Below, one piece after another: positions 48,827-57,330 of a DNA stretch of 64,000 nt (the stretch's first letter is position 1; each line of letters begins with the position of its first letter). The notes under the pieces were generated by a model. That model was given only the letters and a program-made list of their open reading frames with translations. It was not told where the DNA came from and did not search any database. Source of the DNA: Halalkalibacter sp. APA_J-10(15) (lineage in GTDB: Bacteria > Bacillota > Bacilli > Bacillales > Bacillaceae_D). A program made the translations under genes and the position numbers. Where the stretch lies: NCBI RefSeq assembly GCF_023017105.1, contig NZ_JALKEV010000006.1, positions 1-64,000 on the forward strand. Reading direction: 5' to 3'.

Positions 48827-50197
48827 TTATTCGATCGATTCATCTGCGCCACCAAAGAACTCCTGATACAATTCGCGAACGGCGCGATCCGTATCCTCGG
48901 CATGAACTCCTAGTACTAAGCTGACTTCCGATGAACCTTGGTTGATCATCTCGATATTTACACTTGCTCGTGCTAATGCTGCCGTTGCTCGTGCTGATAC
49001 ACCAACCGTATTATGCATTCCTTCTCCTACTATCATAACCATTGAAAAATCATGTTCAAAGTAAACATCATCGACACACAATTCTTTTTGAATACGATCA
49101 ATAATACGTTCCTCAATTTCTGTTGTCAATTGATGCTGACGTACGATAACGGACGTATCGTCAATACCTGAAGGCATATGTTCATATGATAACCCTTCAT
49201 CCTCAAGAATTTGAAGTAGCTTTCGTCCGAAACCTATTTCACGGTTCATTAAATACTTACGTACATATATCGTTGCAAACCCTTCATCAGCAGCAATACC
49301 AATAACAGGGCTTAAGAAATACTCACGCTCAGACATAATCATTGTTCCCGTTGAAGCAGGATTATTCGTATTTTTCACACAAACTGGAATCCGATTTCTA
49401 AATGCTGGAATTAACGCTTCATCATGAAATACAGAAAAACCTGCATACGATAATTCACGCATTTCACGATACGTCATTTTTTTAATTTTAACTGGGTTAT
49501 CGACAACGTTTGGATTCGCAGCAAAAACCGAATCGACATCTGTGAAATTTTCATATAAATCGGCCTTCGTCCCCGCTGCAACAATCGATCCTGTAATATC
49601 TGATCCTCCTCTTGGAAAAGTGACAAGAGTTCCTTCCTTTGAGTACCCGAAAAATCCAGGAAACACAATAATTTCATCAGAATCTCGTAATTTCCCAAGG
49701 TGCTCGAAGGTTTCTGATAAGACTTGCGCATTACCTGGCTCATCACTTACAAGAAGTCCTGCATCTTGAGGGTTTAAATAAGTTGCATTTAAACCAATTC
49801 GCTGAAAATAATTAGCTATTAATTTAGCGTTATTGTCTTCACCACTCGCTTTAATTAAATCCATTAATGATTCTGGCCGATTACGGTCGAAAGTTAAACG
49901 ATCACGTAAATCCGCTTCAATCGTTGCGACAATCTCTTTCCCCAAATCAAGTCCATCTGCAATGTCTTCATATCTAGAAACAACAGCCTGTAGTTCGGCT
50001 TCTACTTCGCCTTTTTCTAAACATGCTTCTCCTAATGCAATTAATAAGTCCGTTACTTTCGTATCATCACTATAACGCTTTCCTGGTGCAGATACGACGA
50101 TCACTTTCCGCTCAGAGTCATCAGCCACAATAGCTGCTACTTTCTTAATTTGTTCGGCACTCGCAACTGATGTTCCTCCAAATTTTGCAACTTTCAT
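48827..50197 (-). CDS. lysC: aspartokinase (YclM/class III type)
   Basis: A 456-aa aspartokinase, the first step of the aspartate family pathway. The kinase domain begins VAKFGGTSVASAEQI and contains FPRGGSDITGSI. Two C-terminal ACT domains (about 310-450; MVMIVGEGMHNTVGVSARATAALARASVNIEMI) sense end products. Single-chain length without an internal start resembles B. subtilis YclM (aspartokinase III), usually feedback-inhibited by lysine and threonine. No riboswitch was seen in the ~200 bp before it, a stretch that otherwise holds nothing clear. Confidence 0.92.
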   Translation of the reverse strand: MKVAKFGGTSVASAEQIKKVAAIVADDSERKVIVVSAPGKRYSDDTKVTDLLIALGEACLEKGEVEAELQAVVSRYEDIADGLDLGKEIVATIEADLRDRLTFDRNRPESLMDLIKASGEDNNAKLIANYFQRIGLNATYLNPQDAGLLVSDEPGNAQVLSETFEHLGKLRDSDEIIVFPGFFGYSKEGTLVTFPRGGSDITGSIVAAGTKADLYENFTDVDSVFAANPNVVDNPVKIKKMTYREMRELSYAGFSVFHDEALIPAFRNRIPVCVKNTNNPASTGTMIMSEREYFLSPVIGIAADEGFATIYVRKYLMNREIGFGRKLLQILEDEGLSYEHMPSGIDDTSVIVRQHQLTTEIEERIIDRIQKELCVDDVYFEHDFSMVMIVGEGMHNTVGVSARATAALARASVNIEMINQGSSEVSLVLGVHAEDTDRAVRELYQEFFGGADESIE

Positions 50198-50400
50198 TGT
50201 TTGTCTCCAGCTCCCTCAAATGTCTTCTCTCTACTCGTTTGATAAGTTATTAGAACATTCTCAATATATCACAATCAACGATGATACGCAAAAGGCTATC
50301 AGGTGCTTTTTATCGCTTCTAACTTTCTCACAACGTATGACAAATGATCAACTAATCTTATCCAGCACATCGTCTAAAATCATAGCAGAATCTCAAGGTT

Positions 50401-50697
50401 TCAATTAAAAATGGCTATTAAAAGAGGTTTCTTTTCGCTAACGAACACCTCATCGGTACAGCTTGATTCACTTTCATACTCTAATTCATTTGCATTCTGA
50501 TAGGTCGTTTCCTCTAAATTATTCGTTAAATCTGCTTGATCAAAACATTCAGGAGCACTGTATACATGTAACGTATGGTCTACAATCGTTCTTGTGTCAG
50601 CTGAAGGGTGTACAGTAATAGGTAATGTGAACCCAATTATTAAAAGAATACCCGCCAAACTAATGAATATCCATGTTCCCTTTTTCAAATTTCTCAC
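50401..50697 (-). CDS. single-TM protein of unknown function
   Basis: A 98-aa protein with one N-terminal transmembrane or signal-anchor helix (WIFISLAGILLIIGFTLPITV) and an acidic outer part with two Cys (PECFDQADL and SSCTDEV) that could form a disulfide. No family recognised. Confidence 0.55.
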   Translation of the reverse strand: MRNLKKGTWIFISLAGILLIIGFTLPITVHPSADTRTIVDHTLHVYSAPECFDQADLTNNLEETTYQNANELEYESESSCTDEVFVSEKKPLLIAIFN

Positions 50698-50941
50698 TTC
50701 CTTTTTTTACACTTAATTGTTTCTAAGTACTTTTGTAGTGTAATATGAAGGTTAAATTCTGTAAATAGAGAGACATTGTTAAGCAAATCTGTTTCACATT
50801 TCAGCTGAATATGGTAGCATAAATTTGTTCTAGTAATCTTAATCCAAACTCAGTATAAAGTTGAGTATTAAGTTAGAATAATGAGGGAATACCTTTTTAA
50901 TGTAAAATATATGCTACTTATTAATCAGGAGTTGATATGTT

Positions 50942-51823
50942 ATGAAACAATTACCACCAAAGGCAGAGCGTCACCGTCATTTTGGTTCAGTAGACCCTAT
51001 AGTAGGAACAAAACCAACAGAAAAGGAAAAGATGCCTGACCTTCAAAATAAACCTGATGATTTTTATTTTCCTATTCAACAGGTAGGGATTTCGGATGTA
51101 AAGTACCCTGTTATGATTGAATCCGACTTAGCTCCGACTACACAAACGACTACTGCAACTTTTGCTATGACAACAAGTCTTGAACAAAATTTTAAAGGCA
51201 TTAATATGAGTCGTTTAACCGAACAGCTACATCTTTATTTTCAATCCCATTTGCTATCTCTTGAGTCACTAAGAGAGTTTTCAGCGATTTTGGCACGAGA
51301 GATGAAGCAACAAGCAGCAGATGTCGAAGTTCAATTTCCGTGGTTCTTTACGAAAACAAGCCCTTCTATGCAAAAGGAAGGCATGGCTCATGCAGATATC
51401 ACCTATAATGTTCATTTTGACGAAAAAGCAGGCTATACGTCAGAAATAACGATGAAAGCTGCTGTTACAACACTTTGTCCTTGTTCGAAGGAAATTAGTG
51501 AGTATAGTGCTCATAATCAAAGAGGCTTTGTCACAATGAGTGTACGAGTAGATGACAGTGCAAATGTTGATTGGAAAGCTATTTTATTAGAAGCTGCTGA
51601 AAGTAATGCTAGCTCGATATTATACCCTGTCTTAAAACGACCTGATGAAAAAGCAGTCACGGAACGTGCATATGAGAACCCTCGTTTTGTTGAAGACCTT
51701 ATTCGCCTTGTTGCATCAGATTTGTACGAACATGAACATATCCAATCATTTGATATTGAATGTCGTAACGAAGAATCGATTCATCAGCATGATGCAATTG
51801 CTCGACTGTCATTTAAAAAGTAA
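50942..51823 (+). CDS. folE2: GTP cyclohydrolase IB
   Basis: A 293-aa FolE2-type GTP cyclohydrolase, which makes 7,8-dihydroneopterin triphosphate for folate and queuosine. The metal-binding Cys is in TTLCPCSKEISEYSAHNQRG (about 179-198), and His/Glu ligands are in SSI...HQHDAIARL near the end. It can use metals other than zinc. In B. subtilis the homologue is Zur-regulated under zinc limitation. I saw no convincing Zur box in the 244-bp gap upstream (50698-50941). AGGAG precedes the ATG. Confidence 0.93.
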   Translation: MKQLPPKAERHRHFGSVDPIVGTKPTEKEKMPDLQNKPDDFYFPIQQVGISDVKYPVMIESDLAPTTQTTTATFAMTTSLEQNFKGINMSRLTEQLHLYFQSHLLSLESLREFSAILAREMKQQAADVEVQFPWFFTKTSPSMQKEGMAHADITYNVHFDEKAGYTSEITMKAAVTTLCPCSKEISEYSAHNQRGFVTMSVRVDDSANVDWKAILLEAAESNASSILYPVLKRPDEKAVTERAYENPRFVEDLIRLVASDLYEHEHIQSFDIECRNEESIHQHDAIARLSFKK

Positions 51824-51824
51824 A

Positions 51825-51892
51825 CTAAGAAAAACCGCGGTAGCGGTCTTTTCTTAGCAAACAAGGCCACTGATTATTTAACAGTGGCCTTG
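51825..51892 (+). terminator. double terminator after folE2
   Basis: A first hairpin (CTAAGAAAA-CCGC / GCGG-TTTTCTTAG, 51825-51857) is followed at once by a second (CAAGGCCACTG / CAGTGGCCTTG, 51862-51892). Confidence 0.75.
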
Positions 51893-51988
51893 TTGATTGT
51901 TACAGTACTACTTCAAAAATAGTCAATGAATAAAGTCCTCTCACCCATCAAATACTAACATATATCAAACATCTAAAAGGAGATGAAG

Positions 51989-52111
51989 ATGGTGACACAA
52001 TCGAAAAGTCAAAAAGACCGACAATTTCGCAAGCGAAAAAATGCACAAAATCCACATGGTAAAGTCCCCTCTTTAGAAGAAATTTCCAAAGACGACGAAA
52101 AGCGATCATAG
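51989..52111 (+). CDS. 40-aa basic protein
   Basis: A 40-aa hydrophilic protein (MVTQSKSQKDRQFRKRKN ... PSLEEISKDDEKRS) with AAAGGAG 7 nt before the ATG. The size and composition resemble the many small Bacillus proteins made in sporulation or stress, but I do not recognise the family. After it, 52160-52225 holds an imperfect hairpin (GAAAAAG/CTTTTTC) that may end the sirC transcript. Confidence 0.5.
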   Translation: MVTQSKSQKDRQFRKRKNAQNPHGKVPSLEEISKDDEKRS

Positions 52112-52262
52112 AAGCAAAATAGCAAAGTAGAAAAGCCTCTCCTTTATCAGGCCAAGCCTATACAATTAATAAGTTAAAATACTTAAGGAGCATTGAAAAA
52201 GGTTAAAGTCAAACTTTTTCAGTGCCCTCCTGTCCGAAGGTCCAAAAGCTACCTTTGAATTT

Positions 52263-52916
52263 TTATCTTTGATTATCATATTCATCATTTGTTTCATCAA
52301 AAACCTTATTTCTTATAAGCTCTTCGACATATAACTGACGATCCGACCTCCTTAAAACAGAATCTGAAATGACCATTTTTAATAGTGTTTGACGCTTTTC
52401 CTTCGAAATGTTCATCTGTTTCAAACGCAAACGAACCTCATACAAAAATGCTAAATCCTCTTCAATATGATCATCTAAATTTTGTTCAATCATCTGTTTT
52501 ATCCGCTTCGTATAAAGTGGACTACTCCCATTTGTTGTAAGAGCTATCGTTAAAGCCCCTCTTCTGATCGTTAAAGGAAAATGTATATCACTTAACTCAT
52601 GGTTAGTCGCAACGTAGACAAGCTGATAGGGCTTTTTGTATTGATAAAGTTTCCGATGTAGGTCTTCATTTGGTGTTGTGAGCAAAAGAAAATCTGCAGA
52701 GAAGCTTCTAGGTTCGAGAATGGTCTCTTTGATCCATGTCACTGCTCCATTGTTAATATGAACAATGAGTTCATCATGAACGGTTGGAGAATAGACGATG
52801 ATATCTTTCATCTGAGCGTTAATTAGCTTTGTTACATGCCTTGCTGCTACACGTCCTCCTCCAACGACTACTGCCTTCTTACCTTCAAACCCTAATACTA
52901 TCGGTAGACGTTTCAT
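52263..52916 (-). CDS. sirC: precorrin-2 dehydrogenase / sirohydrochlorin synthesis
   Basis: A 217-aa SirC/YlnF (Met8p-like) protein. The NAD loop is VVVGGGRVAARHVTKL (about 15-30); TTNGSSPLYTKRIKQMIEQ is in the dimerisation part. It oxidises precorrin-2 to sirohydrochlorin, the second step of sirohaem synthesis. It is the last gene of the sumT-sirB-sirC operon, 6 bp after sirB. Confidence 0.9.
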   Translation of the reverse strand: MKRLPIVLGFEGKKAVVVGGGRVAARHVTKLINAQMKDIIVYSPTVHDELIVHINNGAVTWIKETILEPRSFSADFLLLTTPNEDLHRKLYQYKKPYQLVYVATNHELSDIHFPLTIRRGALTIALTTNGSSPLYTKRIKQMIEQNLDDHIEEDLAFLYEVRLRLKQMNISKEKRQTLLKMVISDSVLRRSDRQLYVEELIRNKVFDETNDEYDNQR

Positions 52917-52922
52917 TAAGAT

Positions 52923-53750
52923 TTAGCCTCCATTATTGGCATAAGCTAAACGAAATTGACATGTATCACAACTCACTTGTACATCATCGTTTAACACTTC
53001 TTCAGCGCGTCTTGCAAGAACTTTAATTAATTGGTCATCAAATCCTAAATAATTACATAAGATAAACGTTCGATCTGTCATTTCAGACCAATCATCAAGC
53101 ATTTCCTGCAAGCTTTTCATGAGTACACCTGTAAATAATAAATAAGGGACGACATATGTTGTTTGAAACTCAAATCGTTGAAGGCGTTGTAGACCTTCCT
53201 CAACTGTCGGATGAGCTGCAGCTAAAAAGCAAACTTCTACTTCTGACACAGGGGTATATTCCCAAACTAAACGTGCTATCTTCATTAAATCACTCGTATT
53301 ATCTGGATCACTACTTCCACGCCCAACTAGTAGAATAGACACAGGCTGACGATCCTCATAACGTGGACGGTCATCTCCGAGCTTTAAACCTGCTGCAGCA
53401 AGTCGATCTTGAATGATATGAACAACAGTTTGTTCCACTCCAATTGGCTTACCGTAAGTAAATGTAATATGTGGATACCTACGTTTGATCTCATCAATAG
53501 CTTCTGGAATGTCAACCTTAGCGTGGCCTGCAGTAAGCAGAAGAACAGGAAGTACAGCAATATCTGTAGCTCCCTGCTTAATACAGGATTCCACGCCTTG
53601 ATCAATCGTAGGTTCTGCAAGTTCCAAGAAACAGCATTCTTGAATTGCTACATTTGGTTGAGCGCTTTTAGCTTTCTCAACAAAAGCGAGTAACTCATCA
53701 TTCCCTGCTTGTACACGACTCCCATGACCAACATACAATATCGCTTGCAT
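52923..53750 (-). CDS. sirB: sirohydrochlorin ferrochelatase
   Basis: A 275-aa CbiX/SirB-type chelatase (YlnE), which inserts iron into sirohydrochlorin. It has two related halves; metal-binding His are in YVGHGSR (about 6-10) and LLLTAGHAKVDIPEAI (about 70-85). The operon position between sumT and sirC matches B. subtilis ylnD-ylnE-ylnF. Confidence 0.9.
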   Translation of the reverse strand: MQAILYVGHGSRVQAGNDELLAFVEKAKSAQPNVAIQECCFLELAEPTIDQGVESCIKQGATDIAVLPVLLLTAGHAKVDIPEAIDEIKRRYPHITFTYGKPIGVEQTVVHIIQDRLAAAGLKLGDDRPRYEDRQPVSILLVGRGSSDPDNTSDLMKIARLVWEYTPVSEVEVCFLAAAHPTVEEGLQRLQRFEFQTTYVVPYLLFTGVLMKSLQEMLDDWSEMTDRTFILCNYLGFDDQLIKVLARRAEEVLNDDVQVSCDTCQFRLAYANNGG

Positions 53751-53767
53751 TTCATCACCTTCTCTTT

Positions 53768-55216
53768 TTATTGTAATGCATGTAATAACGCATCAAACGC
53801 CGGTTTAACTAAACTATGATCAACACGATAGCCTAATTGTTCAGCCACTTTCTTTGATTCAGGCCCAAAACAAATAATCTTCGCTCTTTGCGATAACGTA
53901 GAAGGAGTTTGATCATGATCAGCCATTTGCTCTGTAACGACCCGCACTGACTCTGCACTCGGAAAAATAATCGTATCGATTCGATCTTCTTCAAGTAAAC
54001 GTCGACAAGTCCCATTCGTTTGATGAACCACTGTCAAAGCATGTGAGATAAGACAATCATGATCTCCATAACGTTCTTGTCTTGTTAACACGTTCTTTAT
54101 AATTGAATCTGGCCCTATAACAAGTCTTTTTCCACCTTTTTGTAATTGATTTAACGAATAGGAAAGACATGCATACGATTGAATACGTAGTAGTGACTTT
54201 TTTGATGCTCCGTAGAAGGAAGCATGGATTGAGCGAATATCTATGCGCTTACGCTGTAACTCTCGAAAAAACCAATCTACACTCTCTTCTGCATGAAAAA
54301 TAATATGCTCATATTGTTCATATGGGAACGGGGGTTCATTTGTGTAATCATTCATTTGTATTCGCGGAAATTCGAATACATCTGCCCCATAATCGCGTAA
54401 TTGATTCGCTATTGTGCTTTTTCCATTAGAAGTACGAGCAAATAAGATATGTTTGCTAAAAAGTGGTTGTAATTCAAACCAGCTTTCTTTCGTACGTAAT
54501 TTTGTCACATCTCCAACAAGTGTAATAGCCGGATTCGTAAATTTTTCTTGCATCACTTTATTCACAATCGTCTGTAATGTCCCTGTCAAAACACGTTGCT
54601 TACCAAGTGTTCCCCATTGAATGAGCATAACGGGTGTACTTGGGTTCCGGCCGTTTATTGTTAATTGTTCACAAATATAAGGTAAATTTTTGACACCCAT
54701 ATAAAAGGCAATTGTATCAATTCCAGTTGCTAATGCTTTCCAATCTATTTGAGGTTGTCCATTCTTCGACTGATCATGACCAGTGACAATCGCAAATGAA
54801 GCGCCATATTCACGGTGCGTAACAGGTACACCTGCATAAGTTGAAGCTCCTATCCCAGCTGTAATGCCAGGAATAATTTCATATTGTACCCCCGCTGCTT
54901 CTAACGCTGCAGCTTCCTCACCGACACGACCGTACACACTTGGGTCTCCCCCTTTTAACCGAACAACGATTTTGCCCTTTTTAGCATAATCTACTAACAA
55001 TTCTTGTATCGTTTCCTGTCTAAGAGTATGACGATCTGGTAATTTCCCACAATAAACTAGCTCAATATCTGGTTTTGTTTGTTCAAGCAATAACGGGTTG
55101 ACAAGACGATCATACAAAACCACATCCGCCTTCTCTAAACATTGCTGTCCTTTTATCGTCATTAAACGAATATCTCCAGGTCCTGCACCTACTAAATATA
55201 CATAGCCATTATTCAT
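53768..55216 (-). CDS. sumT: uroporphyrinogen-III methyltransferase fused to HemD-like domain
   Basis: A 482-aa fusion. Residues ~1-245 are the SAM uroporphyrinogen-III C-methyltransferase (VYLVGAGPGDIRLMTIKG, VVRLKGGDPSVYGRVGEE, PGITAGIGASTYAGVPVTHR). Residues ~255-482 resemble uroporphyrinogen-III synthase (HILFARTSNGKSTIANQLRDYGADVFEFPRI). It commits uroporphyrinogen III to sirohaem. B. subtilis YlnD lacks the second domain, though NasF-like fusions occur. It starts at the head of the operon, divergent from tnrA. Confidence 0.9.
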   Translation of the reverse strand: MNNGYVYLVGAGPGDIRLMTIKGQQCLEKADVVLYDRLVNPLLLEQTKPDIELVYCGKLPDRHTLRQETIQELLVDYAKKGKIVVRLKGGDPSVYGRVGEEAAALEAAGVQYEIIPGITAGIGASTYAGVPVTHREYGASFAIVTGHDQSKNGQPQIDWKALATGIDTIAFYMGVKNLPYICEQLTINGRNPSTPVMLIQWGTLGKQRVLTGTLQTIVNKVMQEKFTNPAITLVGDVTKLRTKESWFELQPLFSKHILFARTSNGKSTIANQLRDYGADVFEFPRIQMNDYTNEPPFPYEQYEHIIFHAEESVDWFFRELQRKRIDIRSIHASFYGASKKSLLRIQSYACLSYSLNQLQKGGKRLVIGPDSIIKNVLTRQERYGDHDCLISHALTVVHQTNGTCRRLLEEDRIDTIIFPSAESVRVVTEQMADHDQTPSTLSQRAKIICFGPESKKVAEQLGYRVDHSLVKPAFDALLHALQ

Positions 55217-55359
55217 CCAATCCGCCCCACATTCTAAACCTACTATTTTTATCTATTTAATCAATTATAGTATAGACTTCCATTCTCATCAACGACCTTC
55301 GCTAACGCTGTCGCTATTGTACTACTTTATCGACTTATATTTAAACTGACAATAAAAAA

Positions 55360-55376
55360 TGTTAGATAATCTGACA
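55360..55376. promoter_or_regulatory. TnrA/GlnR box
   Basis: TGTTAGATAATCTGACA is a perfect match to the 17-bp consensus TGTNANAWWWTMTNACA. It lies in the 244-bp gap between sumT (minus) and tnrA (plus), ~50-60 bp upstream of the tnrA -10 (TATAT near 55410), the distance expected for TnrA activation. Confidence 0.85.
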
Positions 55377-55460
55377 TAAGATATCATGATGATTAAAAAG
55401 ATGTGCTACTATATAAGAAAAGATTAGACATTCAAGCAGAAAAGTTGTGGGGTGGAAAGG

Positions 55461-55769
55461 ATGTCATCATCGTATAAAGATAAAAAGGTCATCACAATAG
55501 GAGTAGTGAGTGAACTAACAGGACTGTCGGAGAGAAAAATTCGTTATTATGAGGAAAGAAAGCTTGTATACCCCGAACGTACAAAGGGAGGTACGAGAAA
55601 GTACTCCTTTTTGGACGTCGAACGGTTAGTAGATATTGCAAATAAGATGGAAGATGGAATGCAAACATTTGAAATTAGACGAATGGAGCAGAAGCAATTA
55701 AAGAAAAAGGAAGTTCGCGAACGCATGCTTCGTGGTCAGTTAAATGCCGCTTTCAAGATGCGCAAATAA
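55461..55769 (+). CDS. tnrA: TnrA nitrogen regulator (MerR family)
   Basis: A 102-aa MerR-type regulator. The N-terminus ([63 protein letters not shown]) is nearly that of B. subtilis TnrA, and the C-terminal tail ([12 protein letters not shown]) is the part that binds feedback-inhibited glutamine synthetase. It activates nitrogen-limitation genes. Start at the ATG of MSSSYKD after GGGGTGG. An upstream TnrA box suggests self-control. A 19-bp perfect hairpin (55831-55874) ends the gene. Confidence 0.93.
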   Translation: MSSSYKDKKVITIGVVSELTGLSERKIRYYEERKLVYPERTKGGTRKYSFLDVERLVDIANKMEDGMQTFEIRRMEQKQLKKKEVRERMLRGQLNAAFKMRK

Positions 55770-55830
55770 TGTTGACGAAAAACATCATACACGTAGAGAA
55801 TTTTCATAATCTTTTGATTATACATTTCTC

Positions 55831-55874
55831 TATACAAAAAACAAGCATTTCACGTAATGCTTGTTTTTTGTATA
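55831..55874 (+). terminator. terminator of tnrA
   Basis: A perfect 19-bp inverted repeat around CACGTA-like loop bases (TATACAAAAAACAAGCATT and its complement) includes an internal T6 run, so it can terminate on either strand. Confidence 0.82.
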
Positions 55875-55951
55875 GTTCATTCTCATATTTAGGAACAACT
55901 GTGACAAACTACACGTAACCCGTTGTTTACTCGAATACAGGAGGAAAGAAA

Positions 55952-56767
55952 ATGAAACGAGTATTTCTCACGTCTCTAATCATATTTACTTTTTACAACT
56001 TTATGTATACGACGTCCCATTCATTGGCTCAGGACGTTCATAACGTTGCTATTATCATTGACGATTTCGGAGGACCTGTTAAAGGTGTTGATTCCTTCCT
56101 CAGTGGGGATATCCCCATTACCGTTGCAATAATGCCTTTTTTAGAGCAATCAACTGAGCAAGCCGAACTCGCTCATTCAGTAGGTCTCGAGGTGATGATC
56201 CACTTACCTATGGAACCTAAAAAAGGTAAAACTTCTTGGTTAGGTGAAAAAGCGATTACGAGTAATTTGTCTAAAAAAGAAATACGAAAAAGAGTGAACG
56301 ATGCAATTGACAATGTTCCATATGCTAAGGGGATAAACAATCATATGGGCTCAAAAATTGTTGAAGATGAACAGATTATGCGAACGATACTCGAAGTTGT
56401 TAAAGAACACGGTTTATATATTATTGATAGCGGAACAAGTCCTAAATCACTTATTCCCACATTAGCAGAGGAAATGAATATTCCATATGCTAGCCGAGAC
56501 CTTTTCTTGGACGATACACATTCTTCCCACAAACACGTTTCAAAACAAATGGTCAAACTACTCGCAATCGCTCAAAAGAAAAAAACAGCCATTGCTATAG
56601 GTCACGTTGGAATTGAAGGAGACGAGACATATAAAGGTATTTCAGAAAGCCTGCCTTTACTTAAAGAAAAAGAAATTAACATTGTACCAATGTCACACCT
56701 CATTCATACAAACATCGATGACGATCACGAGAGGTTTTGGCATCCAGTAGAGGAGGAGCATTCATGA
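55952..56767 (+). CDS. YibQ-like divergent polysaccharide deacetylase
   Basis: A 271-aa secreted protein with an N-terminal signal peptide (about 1-26). It belongs to the divergent polysaccharide deacetylase family (DUF610/YibQ): [10 protein letters not shown] (about 33-42), HLPMEP (about 90), [10 protein letters not shown] (about 128) and [11 protein letters not shown]. The Asp-Asp and His-His positions are those of the NodB-like fold. It may deacetylate cell-wall or capsule sugars. It heads an operon with GNAT and subtilase genes. Confidence 0.88.
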   Translation: MKRVFLTSLIIFTFYNFMYTTSHSLAQDVHNVAIIIDDFGGPVKGVDSFLSGDIPITVAIMPFLEQSTEQAELAHSVGLEVMIHLPMEPKKGKTSWLGEKAITSNLSKKEIRKRVNDAIDNVPYAKGINNHMGSKIVEDEQIMRTILEVVKEHGLYIIDSGTSPKSLIPTLAEEMNIPYASRDLFLDDTHSSHKHVSKQMVKLLAIAQKKKTAIAIGHVGIEGDETYKGISESLPLLKEKEINIVPMSHLIHTNIDDDHERFWHPVEEEHS

Positions 56768-57330
56768 TCAAACAAATGGAAGATCGATTCGTAACAACAT
56801 TTACCGCAAAAGATGGTCGTTTCGTTCGGCTTCGACCTGCAACTATTCAAGATGCCGAAAATATTGTATCATCCGTTGAAAGTATTATAAATGAAGGAAC
56901 CTATTTACAAAAGGAACAAGTCCGAACTGTAGATGAAGAAAAACAGTTCATTCAACATATGCAACAATCAAACAATATGTACACGGTTGTAGAGTTAGAC
57001 GGTGTCGCCAGAGGAATCGCTCGTGTAATTCGTGGAGAATTAAAAATGAAGCACCATACAGGCATGTTTCGGACATGGCTCTACGAGGATGCTCAAGGTA
57101 TAGGAATCGGCAAACAGTTGATGAATTATACACTAGAATGGTGTCGTCTGAACAAGCTACGCAAATTGTGTTTAACAGTTTTTTCATCTAATGATGTAGC
57201 TGTCAAGCTTTATGAGAAGGTAGGATTTGTGATTGAAGGTATTCAACGAGAGCAAGCATTTATTCACTCTCAATATGTAGATGAGATATGGATGGCTTAC
57301 TTTTTTCATAAGGATGGTGTTAGCAAGTGA
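56764..57330 (+). CDS. GNAT acetyltransferase
   Basis: A 188-aa GNAT protein of the RimI/RimJ-like type: [13 protein letters not shown] at the N-terminus, [58 protein letters not shown] for acetyl-CoA binding. The start overlaps the upstream stop (ATGA) and follows GGAGGAG. Substrate unknown. Confidence 0.88.
   Translation: MIKQMEDRFVTTFTAKDGRFVRLRPATIQDAENIVSSVESIINEGTYLQKEQVRTVDEEKQFIQHMQQSNNMYTVVELDGVARGIARVIRGELKMKHHTGMFRTWLYEDAQGIGIGKQLMNYTLEWCRLNKLRKLCLTVFSSNDVAVKLYEKVGFVIEGIQREQAFIHSQYVDEIWMAYFFHKDGVSK

Noticed and set aside
50698-50941. Zur box upstream of folE2
   Set aside because: No stretch resembling the AAATCGTAAT-ATTACGATTT palindrome was seen.
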